Below, piece by piece: positions 20,813 through 30,473 of a DNA stretch of 64,000 nucleotides. The stretch lies in the NCBI GenBank assembly GCA_009768925.2, contig VHIT02000011.1, forward strand, positions 1 through 64,000. Reading direction: 5' to 3'. Source of the stretch: Cryptosporidium bovis. Taxonomy: Eukaryota; Apicomplexa; Conoidasida; Eucoccidiorida; Cryptosporidiidae. The notes beneath the pieces are model-generated. The model ran no database searches. It had not been told where the DNA came from and saw only the letters and a list, made by a program, of their open reading frames with translations. A program made the position numbers and the translations under genes. Within the stretch, counting starts at the first letter, position 1, and each line of letters begins with the position of its first letter.

Positions 20813-23758
20813 TTATTCATTTAAAACTTTTGATATTTCATCTAAGCAAGAATTAGATAAAAATATACTAAAAAGTTTGAATGAATATTTAAGTTCATTT
20901 GCCTTATTTGAAAGGTGTTCATCAAATAAAAGTTTTGCATTACCATCAAAAAAAGAAGATGATAGATTATCATTTGTTTTTGAATTTATCAGATCATCTA
21001 ACGATGGAATTTTAACTTCACCAAATAATAAGGGTTTAATTAATACTTCTCTTATTTCAAATTTAATATCATCGATCATATCATTTTTAATTTTTTTTAA
21101 GTTACTTATACAGTTTTTATATAATGATAGAATATAATTTTCATTATTATTATCAGCATCATTATGTTTACTTACACAAATCGCATCATTTAAATTAACA
21201 AGTGCTGATAAAACCAAATTAAGTGATTCAATTAATATAGATGAAATTGGGAGAAAAGGACCAATTTTATGACCAATTCTATTCCATTCAAAGTTAACAT
21301 AATTAATAAATTCACCTAACATACAATTATCTATAATCGGGATGGAAAACTCATTCATAAATATAATAGAAGGATTGCAATCATTATTGATGCTTTTATT
21401 TAAGTAGTTATTCATACAATAACATTCATTATATTTGCCTTTATTGCTTTCAGTAAAGTGTTTATTATTTCTGATATCTTCAATAGATAAACATGATTCA
21501 ATAAATATTGATATTTTTCCGGAAAACGCATTTAACAATTCAATTGTTTCAATAGAGTAACCCAAAATTAATATCAAATTGTCGTTGTTTGTAATTACAT
21601 CCTTATTATCGTTAATTGACTTTATTGGAGTTATTAGGGGTTGCATATTATTACCCATGTCATTATTTATATATATAATTGTATCAGAAAACCATCTAAG
21701 CACAATATTTTTATCACTAGAGCCACTATGATTACATATAGTTTCAAATAAATCCTTATTTGTCCTCTTAATATTAAATTTATCAGTGTAACATGAAACT
21801 AAAGAATCGCTTAAATAACGAGATATTTGATTTTTAATATATATTTTATTAATTATACAAAACCAATTTAAAATACCACATTCTAAAGGAAATTCTGATG
21901 GCTTACCTTCTTTAAATATATCCAAGTATTTTTCGTTTTGATCCTTCATTACAACAGAAAAAGCTATTTTAGCCAGATTAACTGCAGTTTTAGTTATATC
22001 TTCAACTTTAACCACTCTATAATCATAATCATCATCTAAATTTAAATTAATTTCTACGCTGCTATTCATTTCTCTTTCATTAACAATATCGTTAAATAAG
22101 TACCTATGTTCATTTCTTTTATTAACTGATAGTAAATCCTTAACATTCATGTTTGTTAGTAGGTCTAATAACAAGATATTACAGTTATATTCATCTATCT
22201 CTTTCCAGTATTTATATTGAATTAATATCTGTTCTATTAATTTTTCAAACAGATAATCAGATTTACCATCTCTTATGACATTACCATCTTTAAATAAAAG
22301 TATTTTTTTAATATATATTTTAATCACACTACGTAATTCATTTAATATTGAAATACTTAATGCTTCTTTTGGTTCAATCAATAGTATTTCATTAATTAAA
22401 GAAATATATTTGTTTTTAGGCACATAATATGGAATAAAGTTGCTTTTAATATTATTATTACAAATTTTATTCTCATCTTTAAATTTATATTTTTCTAGTA
22501 AATATATCTCTTTTTTAATATTGTCGTCAAATTTTTTCCATAATTCATTTAAATAATGGTAATGTGACTTAAATATAGATAAAGAAATCTGTAAAAACCA
22601 CTCTGGCTTATCTATATTAGATAGTAAACTGTTTTTAGAAAAAAATAATGATTTTAGTGTACTCATCATTTCATCGCATAAGTATGAAATTATTTTATTT
22701 ATTGTATTCTTGTACAATTTATTATTATTATTTTTATATATATTGTTGCATTCAAAAAACAGTACTAATAAAATACCCAAACTATTAGCCATCTTCTCTT
22801 TTTTTTCTATTTCCATTAAATGAATATTATTATTCACTAAATCACCAATACTATATGCAGTGTTTCTCTTTGAAAGAAATTCTTCAATTATTTTGTCTAT
22901 TTTTCCCCAATTACAATATAATTTCAATATGTCTAAACATTTTTTACTTAATAAATTTTCAATAAAATAAGTTATTTTTAATATTTTTCTATGTAATATA
23001 TTGCCAATATTAATATTAACTATATTGTTTTCATTATTATAATAATAGTTTACATATTCAGACAATGTAATTATAATATCGTATACTTCTGAACATTTTA
23101 TTTTGTTGTTATTTAATTTATCATATATTTCTTCTAATTTTGATATTAATATATCAAAATCGTGTATATTCTCATAAATAATACTCAATATTCTATATCT
23201 TTCAATTTGATTTTGATCTATCTTTTCTATTATCGAATCACCTGTAAAATTCAATTTTGATATTTTACATAATACTTGATTTATTTCAACTGTTAGTAAA
23301 TCAATATTTTTCGCATTTAAAATTATGTTTTCCATATATTTCAATTTATAATCTTCTATTTTATTCTCCAATTCTATTATTCTACTTTTTAATTCATTTT
23401 TATTATTTGTGATTATTTCTCTTACTTTATCAATTATTAATTTAAATTCTATTTTATCTGTGTCTTTTGATTTTTTGCTAATTTTTATATACTCATTTAT
23501 TGCTTCATTTCTTATTTTATTTATTAAGACTCTTAAATTTGTGTCGTTTTTATTAAATAATGCCCTCTTCGACTTTACATTAATCTTCTCCTTTGTTATT
23601 CTTTTTTCATTAGTTGTATTGTTGAAATTTTTATTTCTTTGTAATAATAATGGAATCAAATGAACCCTACAAAATTCTTGTCTTTCCTTAAATTCTATGC
23701 ATGATGCTATATACGGTATCTTAGGAGGATTTTTATTTAGTATAAACTTTTCCAACAT
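20813..23758 (-). CDS. Large helical protein, possible RINT1/TIP20-type tether, 981 aa
   Basis: I cannot identify this protein with confidence. It is hydrophilic and Asn/Lys/Ile-rich, with predicted coiled-coil stretches between residues about 75 and 230 (KSRIIELENKIEDYKLKY and SKLEEIYDKLNN). The remainder looks like helical bundles. A segment near 385 reads NIDKPEWFLQISLSIFKSHY, which recalls the DKPEW region of RINT1/TIP20 vesicle-tethering proteins acting in Golgi-to-ER traffic. The N-terminal coiled coil followed by helical bundles also fits that type. No signal peptide or membrane span is seen. The start is the first ATG of a long open frame. Other tether complexes (COG, exocyst) or an unrelated helical scaffold remain possible. 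Confidence 0.7.
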   Translation of the reverse strand: MLEKFILNKNPPKIPYIASCIEFKERQEFCRVHLIPLLLQRNKNFNNTTNEKRITKEKINVKSKRALFNKNDTNLRVLINKIRNEAINEYIKISKKSKDTDKIEFKLIIDKVREIITNNKNELKSRIIELENKIEDYKLKYMENIILNAKNIDLLTVEINQVLCKISKLNFTGDSIIEKIDQNQIERYRILSIIYENIHDFDILISKLEEIYDKLNNNKIKCSEVYDIIITLSEYVNYYYNNENNIVNINIGNILHRKILKITYFIENLLSKKCLDILKLYCNWGKIDKIIEEFLSKRNTAYSIGDLVNNNIHLMEIEKKEKMANSLGILLVLFFECNNIYKNNNNKLYKNTINKIISYLCDEMMSTLKSLFFSKNSLLSNIDKPEWFLQISLSIFKSHYHYLNELWKKFDDNIKKEIYLLEKYKFKDENKICNNNIKSNFIPYYVPKNKYISLINEILLIEPKEALSISILNELRSVIKIYIKKILLFKDGNVIRDGKSDYLFEKLIEQILIQYKYWKEIDEYNCNILLLDLLTNMNVKDLLSVNKRNEHRYLFNDIVNEREMNSSVEINLNLDDDYDYRVVKVEDITKTAVNLAKIAFSVVMKDQNEKYLDIFKEGKPSEFPLECGILNWFCIINKIYIKNQISRYLSDSLVSCYTDKFNIKRTNKDLFETICNHSGSSDKNIVLRWFSDTIIYINNDMGNNMQPLITPIKSINDNKDVITNNDNLILILGYSIETIELLNAFSGKISIFIESCLSIEDIRNNKHFTESNKGKYNECYCMNNYLNKSINNDCNPSIIFMNEFSIPIIDNCMLGEFINYVNFEWNRIGHKIGPFLPISSILIESLNLVLSALVNLNDAICVSKHNDADNNNENYILSLYKNCISNLKKIKNDMIDDIKFEIREVLIKPLLFGEVKIPSLDDLINSKTNDNLSSSFFDGNAKLLFDEHLSNKANELKYSFKLFSIFLSNSCLDEISKVLNE

Positions 23759-24134
23759 TTTTTTTAAACTTAATTATTCATATTTTATACATAAAGATAG
23801 AAATAAACATTTTTTATTGAAAGTGAAAAACTAAATAAATGTATATAATATTCAGTTATTCAACCTATAAAAATTTCTATATTTATTTTAATGAGTGATT
23901 TTAACTTATTTCTTCCCTTTTAAATAATTTTAAAAAGATTAAAAAACAGAGGCCCCCTCATACCTTAAGCATTTAATTGATACTTAATATTGAAATTATT
24001 TTAGCAACTAAAAAAATAAGAGTTAATAATAGTCAAAATAAATACAAAATGAATTTATTCAAAAAAAAACAAAAAAATGACCTTAATTTAAGAAAAAAAC
24101 TACTTATATTTGGATATTAATGAGGATATAAATA
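23759..24134. other. Intergenic spacer between two leftward genes
   Basis: This 376-base AT-rich spacer should include the promoter of the gene starting at 23758 and the 3' end of the gene ending at 24135. Its only unusual piece is a short GGCCCCCTC stretch near 23952. No gene was recognised. Confidence 0.5.
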
Positions 24135-27100
24135 TTACTTAATACTATTTGTTCTTGTAATTTGTTTTTGAATCCAATCACTATTATCAATAAACTTCAA
24201 AAGTTTATCTAGGAATATTAATGAACAGTCAATTGTTTTTGTGTTGTCATTTTCAATGCTATTTAATGATTTACGGGAATTATTGATTAATTCCAACTTG
24301 TTTGTGTAGTAACAGATGACATCATGATGAAATATAATTGTAAAAACCAATTGGTCAATAAGTCTCTTTATGTTCACGGATCTTGAAGTTTCAAGAAGAG
24401 ATTGGCAACTTTTATATTGAACATTATTTAAGTTGCTTTTAAAATTAAATTCATTGGGAAAATGGCAATAACCAAAAAACAATTTACATGGATTTACTGT
24501 CGATTCATTTGCAAACTTATTACAACTTATTTCCTTATTGGTTTTGTCTTGATCTACATCAGAATTATCAAGTATGGTATTATCTGGAATAGAAATTAAC
24601 CAGTTCTTAAGCATACACTCAATGTCTTTAATTTTATCGTTTATTTTACATTCAATAGAATTAATTTGTTTCTCAATATTACTTAATTGCAATGAACTCC
24701 TTCTTTGGGAATTATGTCTACTAGATGATAAATTACTTATTGTTAATGGTGAAGTCAATATATTGCCTTTCGGTGAATTATCAGTACCATTATAATTTTT
24801 AGTTTCAAAGTTATTATCACTCTTGAATATTTGCTGGTTATAATAATGAACATTATCATTGATGTTATAATTGTATTCAACAATATTATCCACGTTATTT
24901 TTAAAATCTTCAATTAAATCTTGATAGTTTTTAATTAAACTTAATGCTTTGAAGTAATTGATTTGTGAAATAATATTCTTTAAAGGAAAGAATGTAACTA
25001 ACAAGTTGTTAATTTTAATATATCCTGAAATAGAAGCAAGGTAAACAATGTTATCCTCCCAGTTGATAGCTTGCAAAAAATTGTTTAGTTTTAGTATTTG
25101 ATTAATTTTATAATTTGTATATTTGGGTTCAATTTTATCAATATTAGATGCAATGACAGTAAATAATCGTATGACTATAGGCTCTAGTACCATAGGTATA
25201 ATGAATTCACTTAAACAAGTATTTGTCCTTTTTAAAGTAAGTAATTGCGGAGTATTTTGAATGGATTCCAAATTTCCTTTGTTGCCTATTAAGCTCAATG
25301 TTTCTAATGTAAACAATAATTGTGATAGATTGCTAATTTCACTTAATATAAAAATGCCTACAACAACTTCATATATAGTTTGATTACATTGATTTTCATT
25401 TACAATATCGTTCTCTAGTAGTAATAATGATTTAGATAATACATTATTATTTTTTTTGTAATTCAAATCATTAATTTTTTTAACAACCTTATATATTGTA
25501 TCAATAGATGGAGTATACTCCTGTCTGATAATTAAAAATTGAAATATAGTACCTAGTATTAATATTACAAACTCAATTTCCAGAATAATTATGTCAGAAT
25601 CATTTGAAATACTATCATTTTCACTCTCTGAGAAATTAGTTATCACTTTATTTTCAATCAACCTATTATATACGTCAATTTCAATAAAATCAAATGTTAC
25701 TTCGATAGTTTCTGATGGAAATTGAGTGACTAAATTATAGATAATTCTTTGAAAATTTGTCAAATTAAGATGATTTTTATTTCTTAATATAATCTCTCTA
25801 ATATATGAGATTCTACATTCCAAAGATGTATATTCTAACATTAACAAAAACATATCCAATGCTTCATAATCTTTCTTACTTTCAATTATATAATTTAAAT
25901 ATTGAGAAATGAAACCATCTATAAACGATTCTGGTATAGACAAAAATGGATATTTTACAGTTGAAAATACGTTTAATTCAAAACTTGGGATATTTAAATA
26001 ATAGTTACTGTCGTCATTTTTATCGTTATTGTTGTCATCATAACTACAAATCAAATACTCATCAAAAAAATGGACCTTATAATTATTAATACTGTTATTA
26101 TTTTTAGATAATGAATTCATAATTTCAATATTTGAAACAATAATTTGTGCTAAAAATGCTCTTATAGATCCTGTATATGATAGATCTTGTGACAGAGTTT
26201 TGTTCATTTCAAAGGCACTATTTGAAATAAATTTCAAAAGACTCTTAAGTGAATCCATAAATTTAATGTTATATTCAACTGGATTTAGGAATGAATTTAT
26301 AACTTCAACGTATATGTTAAAAAATAAACAATCAATAGAATTCTCCTTATTTACGTTAATATACGACATTGAATCTATTAATGAATCAACAGATTGCCTT
26401 TCAGCTTCGACCATATCTTTGATTATATTTTTATAATGATCATTGTAGTAAATACGCGATTCTTTTTCATTATATTCATCTTTGTTATCATGAATAGAAT
26501 TATGATCAAAATTATAACTCCTTTGGAAATTATCAATATTTACAAATTCTTGCATATCGTCAAAGTCATCAGTAATATAATCACTTTTAATGTCACAATG
26601 AATATTTTTAGTCATTAATTTAACCCTATTATATATTGATTTAAAAATACTATTCGATGGGTAATATTTACCTCTGAATACGCCATTTCTTCCTTTTTGA
26701 GTATTATTTTCTAGGAAATCTGACCAATTATTAAATATGTTAATTTTCTTTGTATTAAACAAGGCAAATAATTTATCATAATCATCTTTTGAATTATTGT
26801 ATAAATTGTTAAATTCACCACAAAGTAATGAGTAAAATGTTTTTTCCCAGTTACCAATATTACTAGAACTTGTATTACTGCAAACATCATGACTAACTAT
26901 ATTTTTCAAAAAATGATAGAGAATTATTCTATTTACGTTTCCTTCTATAATAGATGAATATGAGCAATTATTGATATGACAGTCGCTATTTTTTTTGTTC
27001 TCATTCATATCATGATTACATGTTTCTTCTATTGACGGAAATATGAGGCTTCTCTCAATCAAGTCCAGGAATTCAAATGATTCCTTGAATAATGTATCAT

Positions 27101-28112
27101 TTAAAGCCAAATCCTTATTTATTTGTTGCATAGAGTAACTCGTACCATTATTTTCATTATCGTTAACACCAAAAATCAATTCATTTTCATCCTCATTTTC
27201 ATTTAACCACATATCATCAACTTTAGGTAATATATCTAAAAAGCAAGATAAATCAACATAGTAATCATTGTATTTTTCACTGTTTAAGTATGCATCCATT
27301 CCATCAATCAAACATATAATCCAATTTGCTCTTGCGTTTTCTTGTAAAAATGTATCTAGTTGCATTCTACAACCTTTTCTAAGTAATAAGTATGATATCC
27401 TGAATACCTCCTCTATATTATTACTATCTTTTTTTGATATATCATCTACTTTGATCTCTGATGATATGCCCCAATCTAAATGGTAAAATCTCTTCTGACC
27501 ATTTTTACTTTTATTTAATATTCTTGATTCTTGATAATCAGTAAAATATGTATCTTTTACAAGTACATCATTTTGTTTTTCCGGATTCACTCTTGATTCC
27601 CATCTTAGCCACCTTAGCACACCTAACACTACTCTAAATATTGGTGAATATGCCATTATATATCTAGATACCTCACCTTCAGTAAGTTCTGGAATCGACA
27701 AGTATTTGCTAATTTCATCTTTTCCTTCAATATGAAACGATCTTCCCGTTTCAATTTTATATCTTAGTACCTCCCCTATGAGCTCATTTATAGTTAGACA
27801 CCATAGTAGTTTCCAATAACTCATTATCAAAAATAATGGTTTTACTTTATTATTTATGTCTATATCTATTTTAGTTTTAACGTTGCTAAAATCATTGTCC
27901 AAGTTTGAATAAAAAGATGAATTTGTTTGTAAATATTCCAAACATGAAAGTTCAAAGTAATTTGATACAATTTTTGCTTTTTCATAATTTAAAAAATATG
28001 ACAAAAAACTATCATCTGTTCCTTCATCTCTACTAATATTATCAGAGTTTACTGAATTCTTTATTTGATTTAACCTATCAAAATTAGTCGACTCACTAAC
28101 AGTATTACTCAT
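24135..28112 (-). CDS. Nup84/Nup107-like nucleoporin, 1325 aa
   Basis: This is a long helical protein without a signal peptide or membrane spans. Two segments fit the Nup84/Nup107 family, the Y-complex scaffold subunit of nuclear pores. Around residues 237 to 275, YLLLRKGCRMQLDTF followed by ENARANWIICLIDG resembles the LLRxGxxxEAxxLCxxxGQxWRAAxLxG pattern. Around 420 to 450, SLLCGEFNNLY resembles the family's ALCGDIKxxLP element. The C-terminal half keeps a helical-repeat composition and contains a disordered Asn/Ser-rich insert near residues 1080 to 1170. At 1325 residues it is longer than human Nup107 (925), owing to low-complexity inserts. The assignment is by pattern recognition and should be tested by profile search. 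It is divergent from the Mic10-like gene. Confidence 0.72.
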   Translation of the reverse strand: MSNTVSESTNFDRLNQIKNSVNSDNISRDEGTDDSFLSYFLNYEKAKIVSNYFELSCLEYLQTNSSFYSNLDNDFSNVKTKIDIDINNKVKPLFLIMSYWKLLWCLTINELIGEVLRYKIETGRSFHIEGKDEISKYLSIPELTEGEVSRYIMAYSPIFRVVLGVLRWLRWESRVNPEKQNDVLVKDTYFTDYQESRILNKSKNGQKRFYHLDWGISSEIKVDDISKKDSNNIEEVFRISYLLLRKGCRMQLDTFLQENARANWIICLIDGMDAYLNSEKYNDYYVDLSCFLDILPKVDDMWLNENEDENELIFGVNDNENNGTSYSMQQINKDLALNDTLFKESFEFLDLIERSLIFPSIEETCNHDMNENKKNSDCHINNCSYSSIIEGNVNRIILYHFLKNIVSHDVCSNTSSSNIGNWEKTFYSLLCGEFNNLYNNSKDDYDKLFALFNTKKINIFNNWSDFLENNTQKGRNGVFRGKYYPSNSIFKSIYNRVKLMTKNIHCDIKSDYITDDFDDMQEFVNIDNFQRSYNFDHNSIHDNKDEYNEKESRIYYNDHYKNIIKDMVEAERQSVDSLIDSMSYINVNKENSIDCLFFNIYVEVINSFLNPVEYNIKFMDSLKSLLKFISNSAFEMNKTLSQDLSYTGSIRAFLAQIIVSNIEIMNSLSKNNNSINNYKVHFFDEYLICSYDDNNNDKNDDSNYYLNIPSFELNVFSTVKYPFLSIPESFIDGFISQYLNYIIESKKDYEALDMFLLMLEYTSLECRISYIREIILRNKNHLNLTNFQRIIYNLVTQFPSETIEVTFDFIEIDVYNRLIENKVITNFSESENDSISNDSDIIILEIEFVILILGTIFQFLIIRQEYTPSIDTIYKVVKKINDLNYKKNNNVLSKSLLLLENDIVNENQCNQTIYEVVVGIFILSEISNLSQLLFTLETLSLIGNKGNLESIQNTPQLLTLKRTNTCLSEFIIPMVLEPIVIRLFTVIASNIDKIEPKYTNYKINQILKLNNFLQAINWEDNIVYLASISGYIKINNLLVTFFPLKNIISQINYFKALSLIKNYQDLIEDFKNNVDNIVEYNYNINDNVHYYNQQIFKSDNNFETKNYNGTDNSPKGNILTSPLTISNLSSSRHNSQRRSSLQLSNIEKQINSIECKINDKIKDIECMLKNWLISIPDNTILDNSDVDQDKTNKEISCNKFANESTVNPCKLFFGYCHFPNEFNFKSNLNNVQYKSCQSLLETSRSVNIKRLIDQLVFTIIFHHDVICYYTNKLELINNSRKSLNSIENDNTKTIDCSLIFLDKLLKFIDNSDWIQKQITRTNSIK

Positions 28113-28815
28113 ATATTATTTTCACAGTGACCTTCAGCTTTTATATTACAACAACACTATAGAAACCAATGTATAAAGTTACTTAATCAGTACTACTGAA
28201 GTTATTTTCTGAATTTTAATTTGATTGTTTTTTCCTTTTTAATTTTGTAAATGTCATGTGTAATAGATGCTCTTAGAAGTATATATTAGATACTGTACTA
28301 CCCCACAACGTTACTCTAATCAATTCTATTAGTTAATATCAGTTTTTTTTTCAATTTTTTTGTCCCGTTTGGTTACTAACTTTATTAGGGAAAATATAAA
28401 TTTACTTCTTTTAATACCTTTCCGTGGAAACCTGTGACACGTAAATTAAAAGGAACATTAATAAAATAAGGAGGCGGGTTCTCCCCAAACAACATAATGT
28501 AATATTTATTTAAAGTAAATGAGGGAAAGGATTTTTAATAATTAAAGTACAAGTTAATAAAAAAATAATAAGAAATCAAACTTTGTGTGGCTAAATACTG
28601 AGGTTTAGTCAGTTATTAATTTAGAATTTAGTATTTTATTCTTTTGAATTACTACGATTGCCATATTGTATAGCCTTCACTTATTGTGGTAATTGTGGAA
28701 TGAATTAAATATAATTGATATTTATGCTATATCAAGGTTTAATTTATAATATAAATACTTCAATAATAAAGTAATATACATAAAATTATATGGCACAATA
28801 AAAAAAATAAATAAT
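28113..28815. promoter_or_regulatory. Divergent promoter region with GGCGGG site
   Basis: This 703-base region separates the leftward nucleoporin gene and the rightward Mic10-like gene. It contains AGGAGGCGGGTTCTCCCC, with GGCGGG at 28473-28478, the only GC-rich patch in the interval and an E2F-like core. Otherwise it is AT-rich. Confidence 0.4.
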
Positions 28816-29226
28816 ATGTTGGGTATGTCGAAGGTTTCTGACAAGAATTCTCAATTAAATAACTCAAATGTTATAAATGAATGCTCAAGGTTGCAAACAA
28901 GGCTAAGTCATCAGTCTCCTGAACTATACAAAAGATTTATTGTAAGTACAGGAGTTTATGCAATGTTTGGATCGATCATTGGTGGTACAATAGGTTCATT
29001 TGTATTTAAATCTCCCATGTTGAGAAGATTTACATTTGGTGTTGGATTTGGCACAGGACTAGGATGGGGAATAAAATCAGCAGATGATTATATTAAATAT
29101 TCAGAAAGAAAAAATTACATTCCTTCTCTCCCAAAATCATCAGATGAATGGATAGATAGAGGAGTAACTTCATTCCAAAAAATTAGAACCTCACTTGTTG
29201 GATTTTTAGATAAAAAGACAATATAA
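28816..29226 (+). CDS. Mic10-like mitosomal inner-membrane protein, 136 aa
   Basis: This is a small membrane protein with two hydrophobic segments joined by a short basic turn. The first segment carries GSIIGGTIGS (a GxxxGxxxG face). The turn is FKSPMLRR. The second segment carries GVGFGTGLGWG, an extended GxGxGxG glycine zipper. This order, spacing and loop match Mic10 (MINOS1), the MICOS subunit that bends the mitochondrial inner membrane at cristae junctions; Mic10 has glycine motifs in both spans and a basic loop. N- and C-terminal extensions of about 50 and 35 residues make it longer than typical Mic10 (about 75 to 100). No cleavable presequence is obvious. Cryptosporidium has only a relict mitosome, so the target membrane would be the mitosome. 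Another small glycine-zipper protein is the main alternative. Confidence 0.75.
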   Translation: MLGMSKVSDKNSQLNNSNVINECSRLQTRLSHQSPELYKRFIVSTGVYAMFGSIIGGTIGSFVFKSPMLRRFTFGVGFGTGLGWGIKSADDYIKYSERKNYIPSLPKSSDEWIDRGVTSFQKIRTSLVGFLDKKTI

Positions 29227-29440
29227 TAGATATAGTTATATAAGCAAAGTAAAATAACAAGTTATAATAATTACAAATGAAAAATAGATGAAATACAGGA
29301 CGAATACTAAATACGTGAATAATTATATTTGACGGATGTATTACATTAATGATATATTTCTATTTGTATTTCTCTTATAAGTATACATTTTTTTTTAGTT
29401 ATAAGTCTATTATATTTAAAGTGATATGATGTCAAATAAA

Positions 29441-29989
29441 TCAATCTTGGATAAATGCTTGGATAACACTATTACATTTTCCGATATATTCTATTTTTGA
29501 TGTAGTCTTCTCATTCATTTTATCTATATTATTACTATTATTTATTTCTATATTATCATTGTAAGAATATGATTGTTTAAAGGGAGTGTGATTTTCATGT
29601 TCATTATTAATATTAAAGAACATGCAAGTTCCTACTGTTTTGAGGCTATTTCCTTGAAATTTAAACTTTATTAACTCATCCTCACTTATATTTTCTTTAG
29701 ATTCTATATTTAATTCGAATTTCATTATTTTTTTTGATTCGTTGTATGACTGTGGTATTTTGGATGCATAATTTATTAATTAAAAATATATAAAAATGGT
29801 TAAATAGATATAAGAGATCTAAAATAGATATTTTAATGGAGTAAAACTCACCAAATTCTCAATAGTTGTTTTCATTCCATCGAAAATTTCAAATCTTGAA
29901 AGTTCTGGTAAATCTACAAATACTAATTCTTCCTCAACAACATCTTCTTGTCCTGAGATAATTGATTCGTTATCATTTTCAGTACTCAT
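29441..29989 (-). CDS. TFIIIC subunit 6-like (tau55/GTF3C6 barrel) protein, spliced, 148 aa
   Basis: This is a two-exon gene. Exon 1 is 29989 to 29852 (46 codons, starting MSTENDNESI). The 102-base intron runs from 29851 to 29750 with GTGAGT at the donor and CCACAG at the acceptor. Exon 2 is 29749 to 29441 and keeps the frame (SYNESKKI then MKFEL). The joined protein has an acidic start, then EELVFVDLPEL, and later GNSLKTVGTCMFFN and KIEYIGKCNSVIQAF. This order resembles the triple-barrel domain of TFIIIC subunit 6, which has an xLVxVELxG strand and a GTxxxF element. TFIIIC recruits RNA polymerase III to tRNA promoters. Without splicing only the second exon is visible as an open frame. The family call is moderately supported; the splice structure is well supported by frame and sites. 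Confidence 0.7.
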
Positions 29990-30473
29990 TGAGTTTGATT
30001 TTTTTATGACACCACCTGTTTTGACTAGTTTTTTAAGAAAATAGAAACAAAAAATAGTACCGCAAAAACTGACTCTAGCAAAAGACTTGATATAATAAAT
30101 ATGACGGGAAGATATATGTATTAGAAAGTTTTGTTTTAAATTGATGCAATTATTTTTCTATTTATAGAATAGATTTCAAGGAACTAATGATAAAATATTA
30201 AAGCATTTAATTCTACAAAATACAGTGGATATTCTACCACGCGTTAAAATTTTCAATTATTAGTGGATAAAGCATAATATGCCACCATATGATCATTAAA
30301 ATATAAACAAAAAAATAATATAAATGGTTATAATAGTGTGTAAAAATTAGTTATTTATTTATCAAATAAATTAAAGAAACAAGTAGTTAAATACGGTCCT
30401 TTCTTCTATATAATTGAATAATAATCTATGAATTTAAATATTTTTTCTTTTAATTATATACAGCATAACGTTA
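29990..30473. other. Intergenic spacer
   Basis: This 484-base spacer lies upstream of the TFIIIC-like gene and downstream of the YL1 gene. It is AT-rich with no gene or RNA recognised. Confidence 0.5.
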
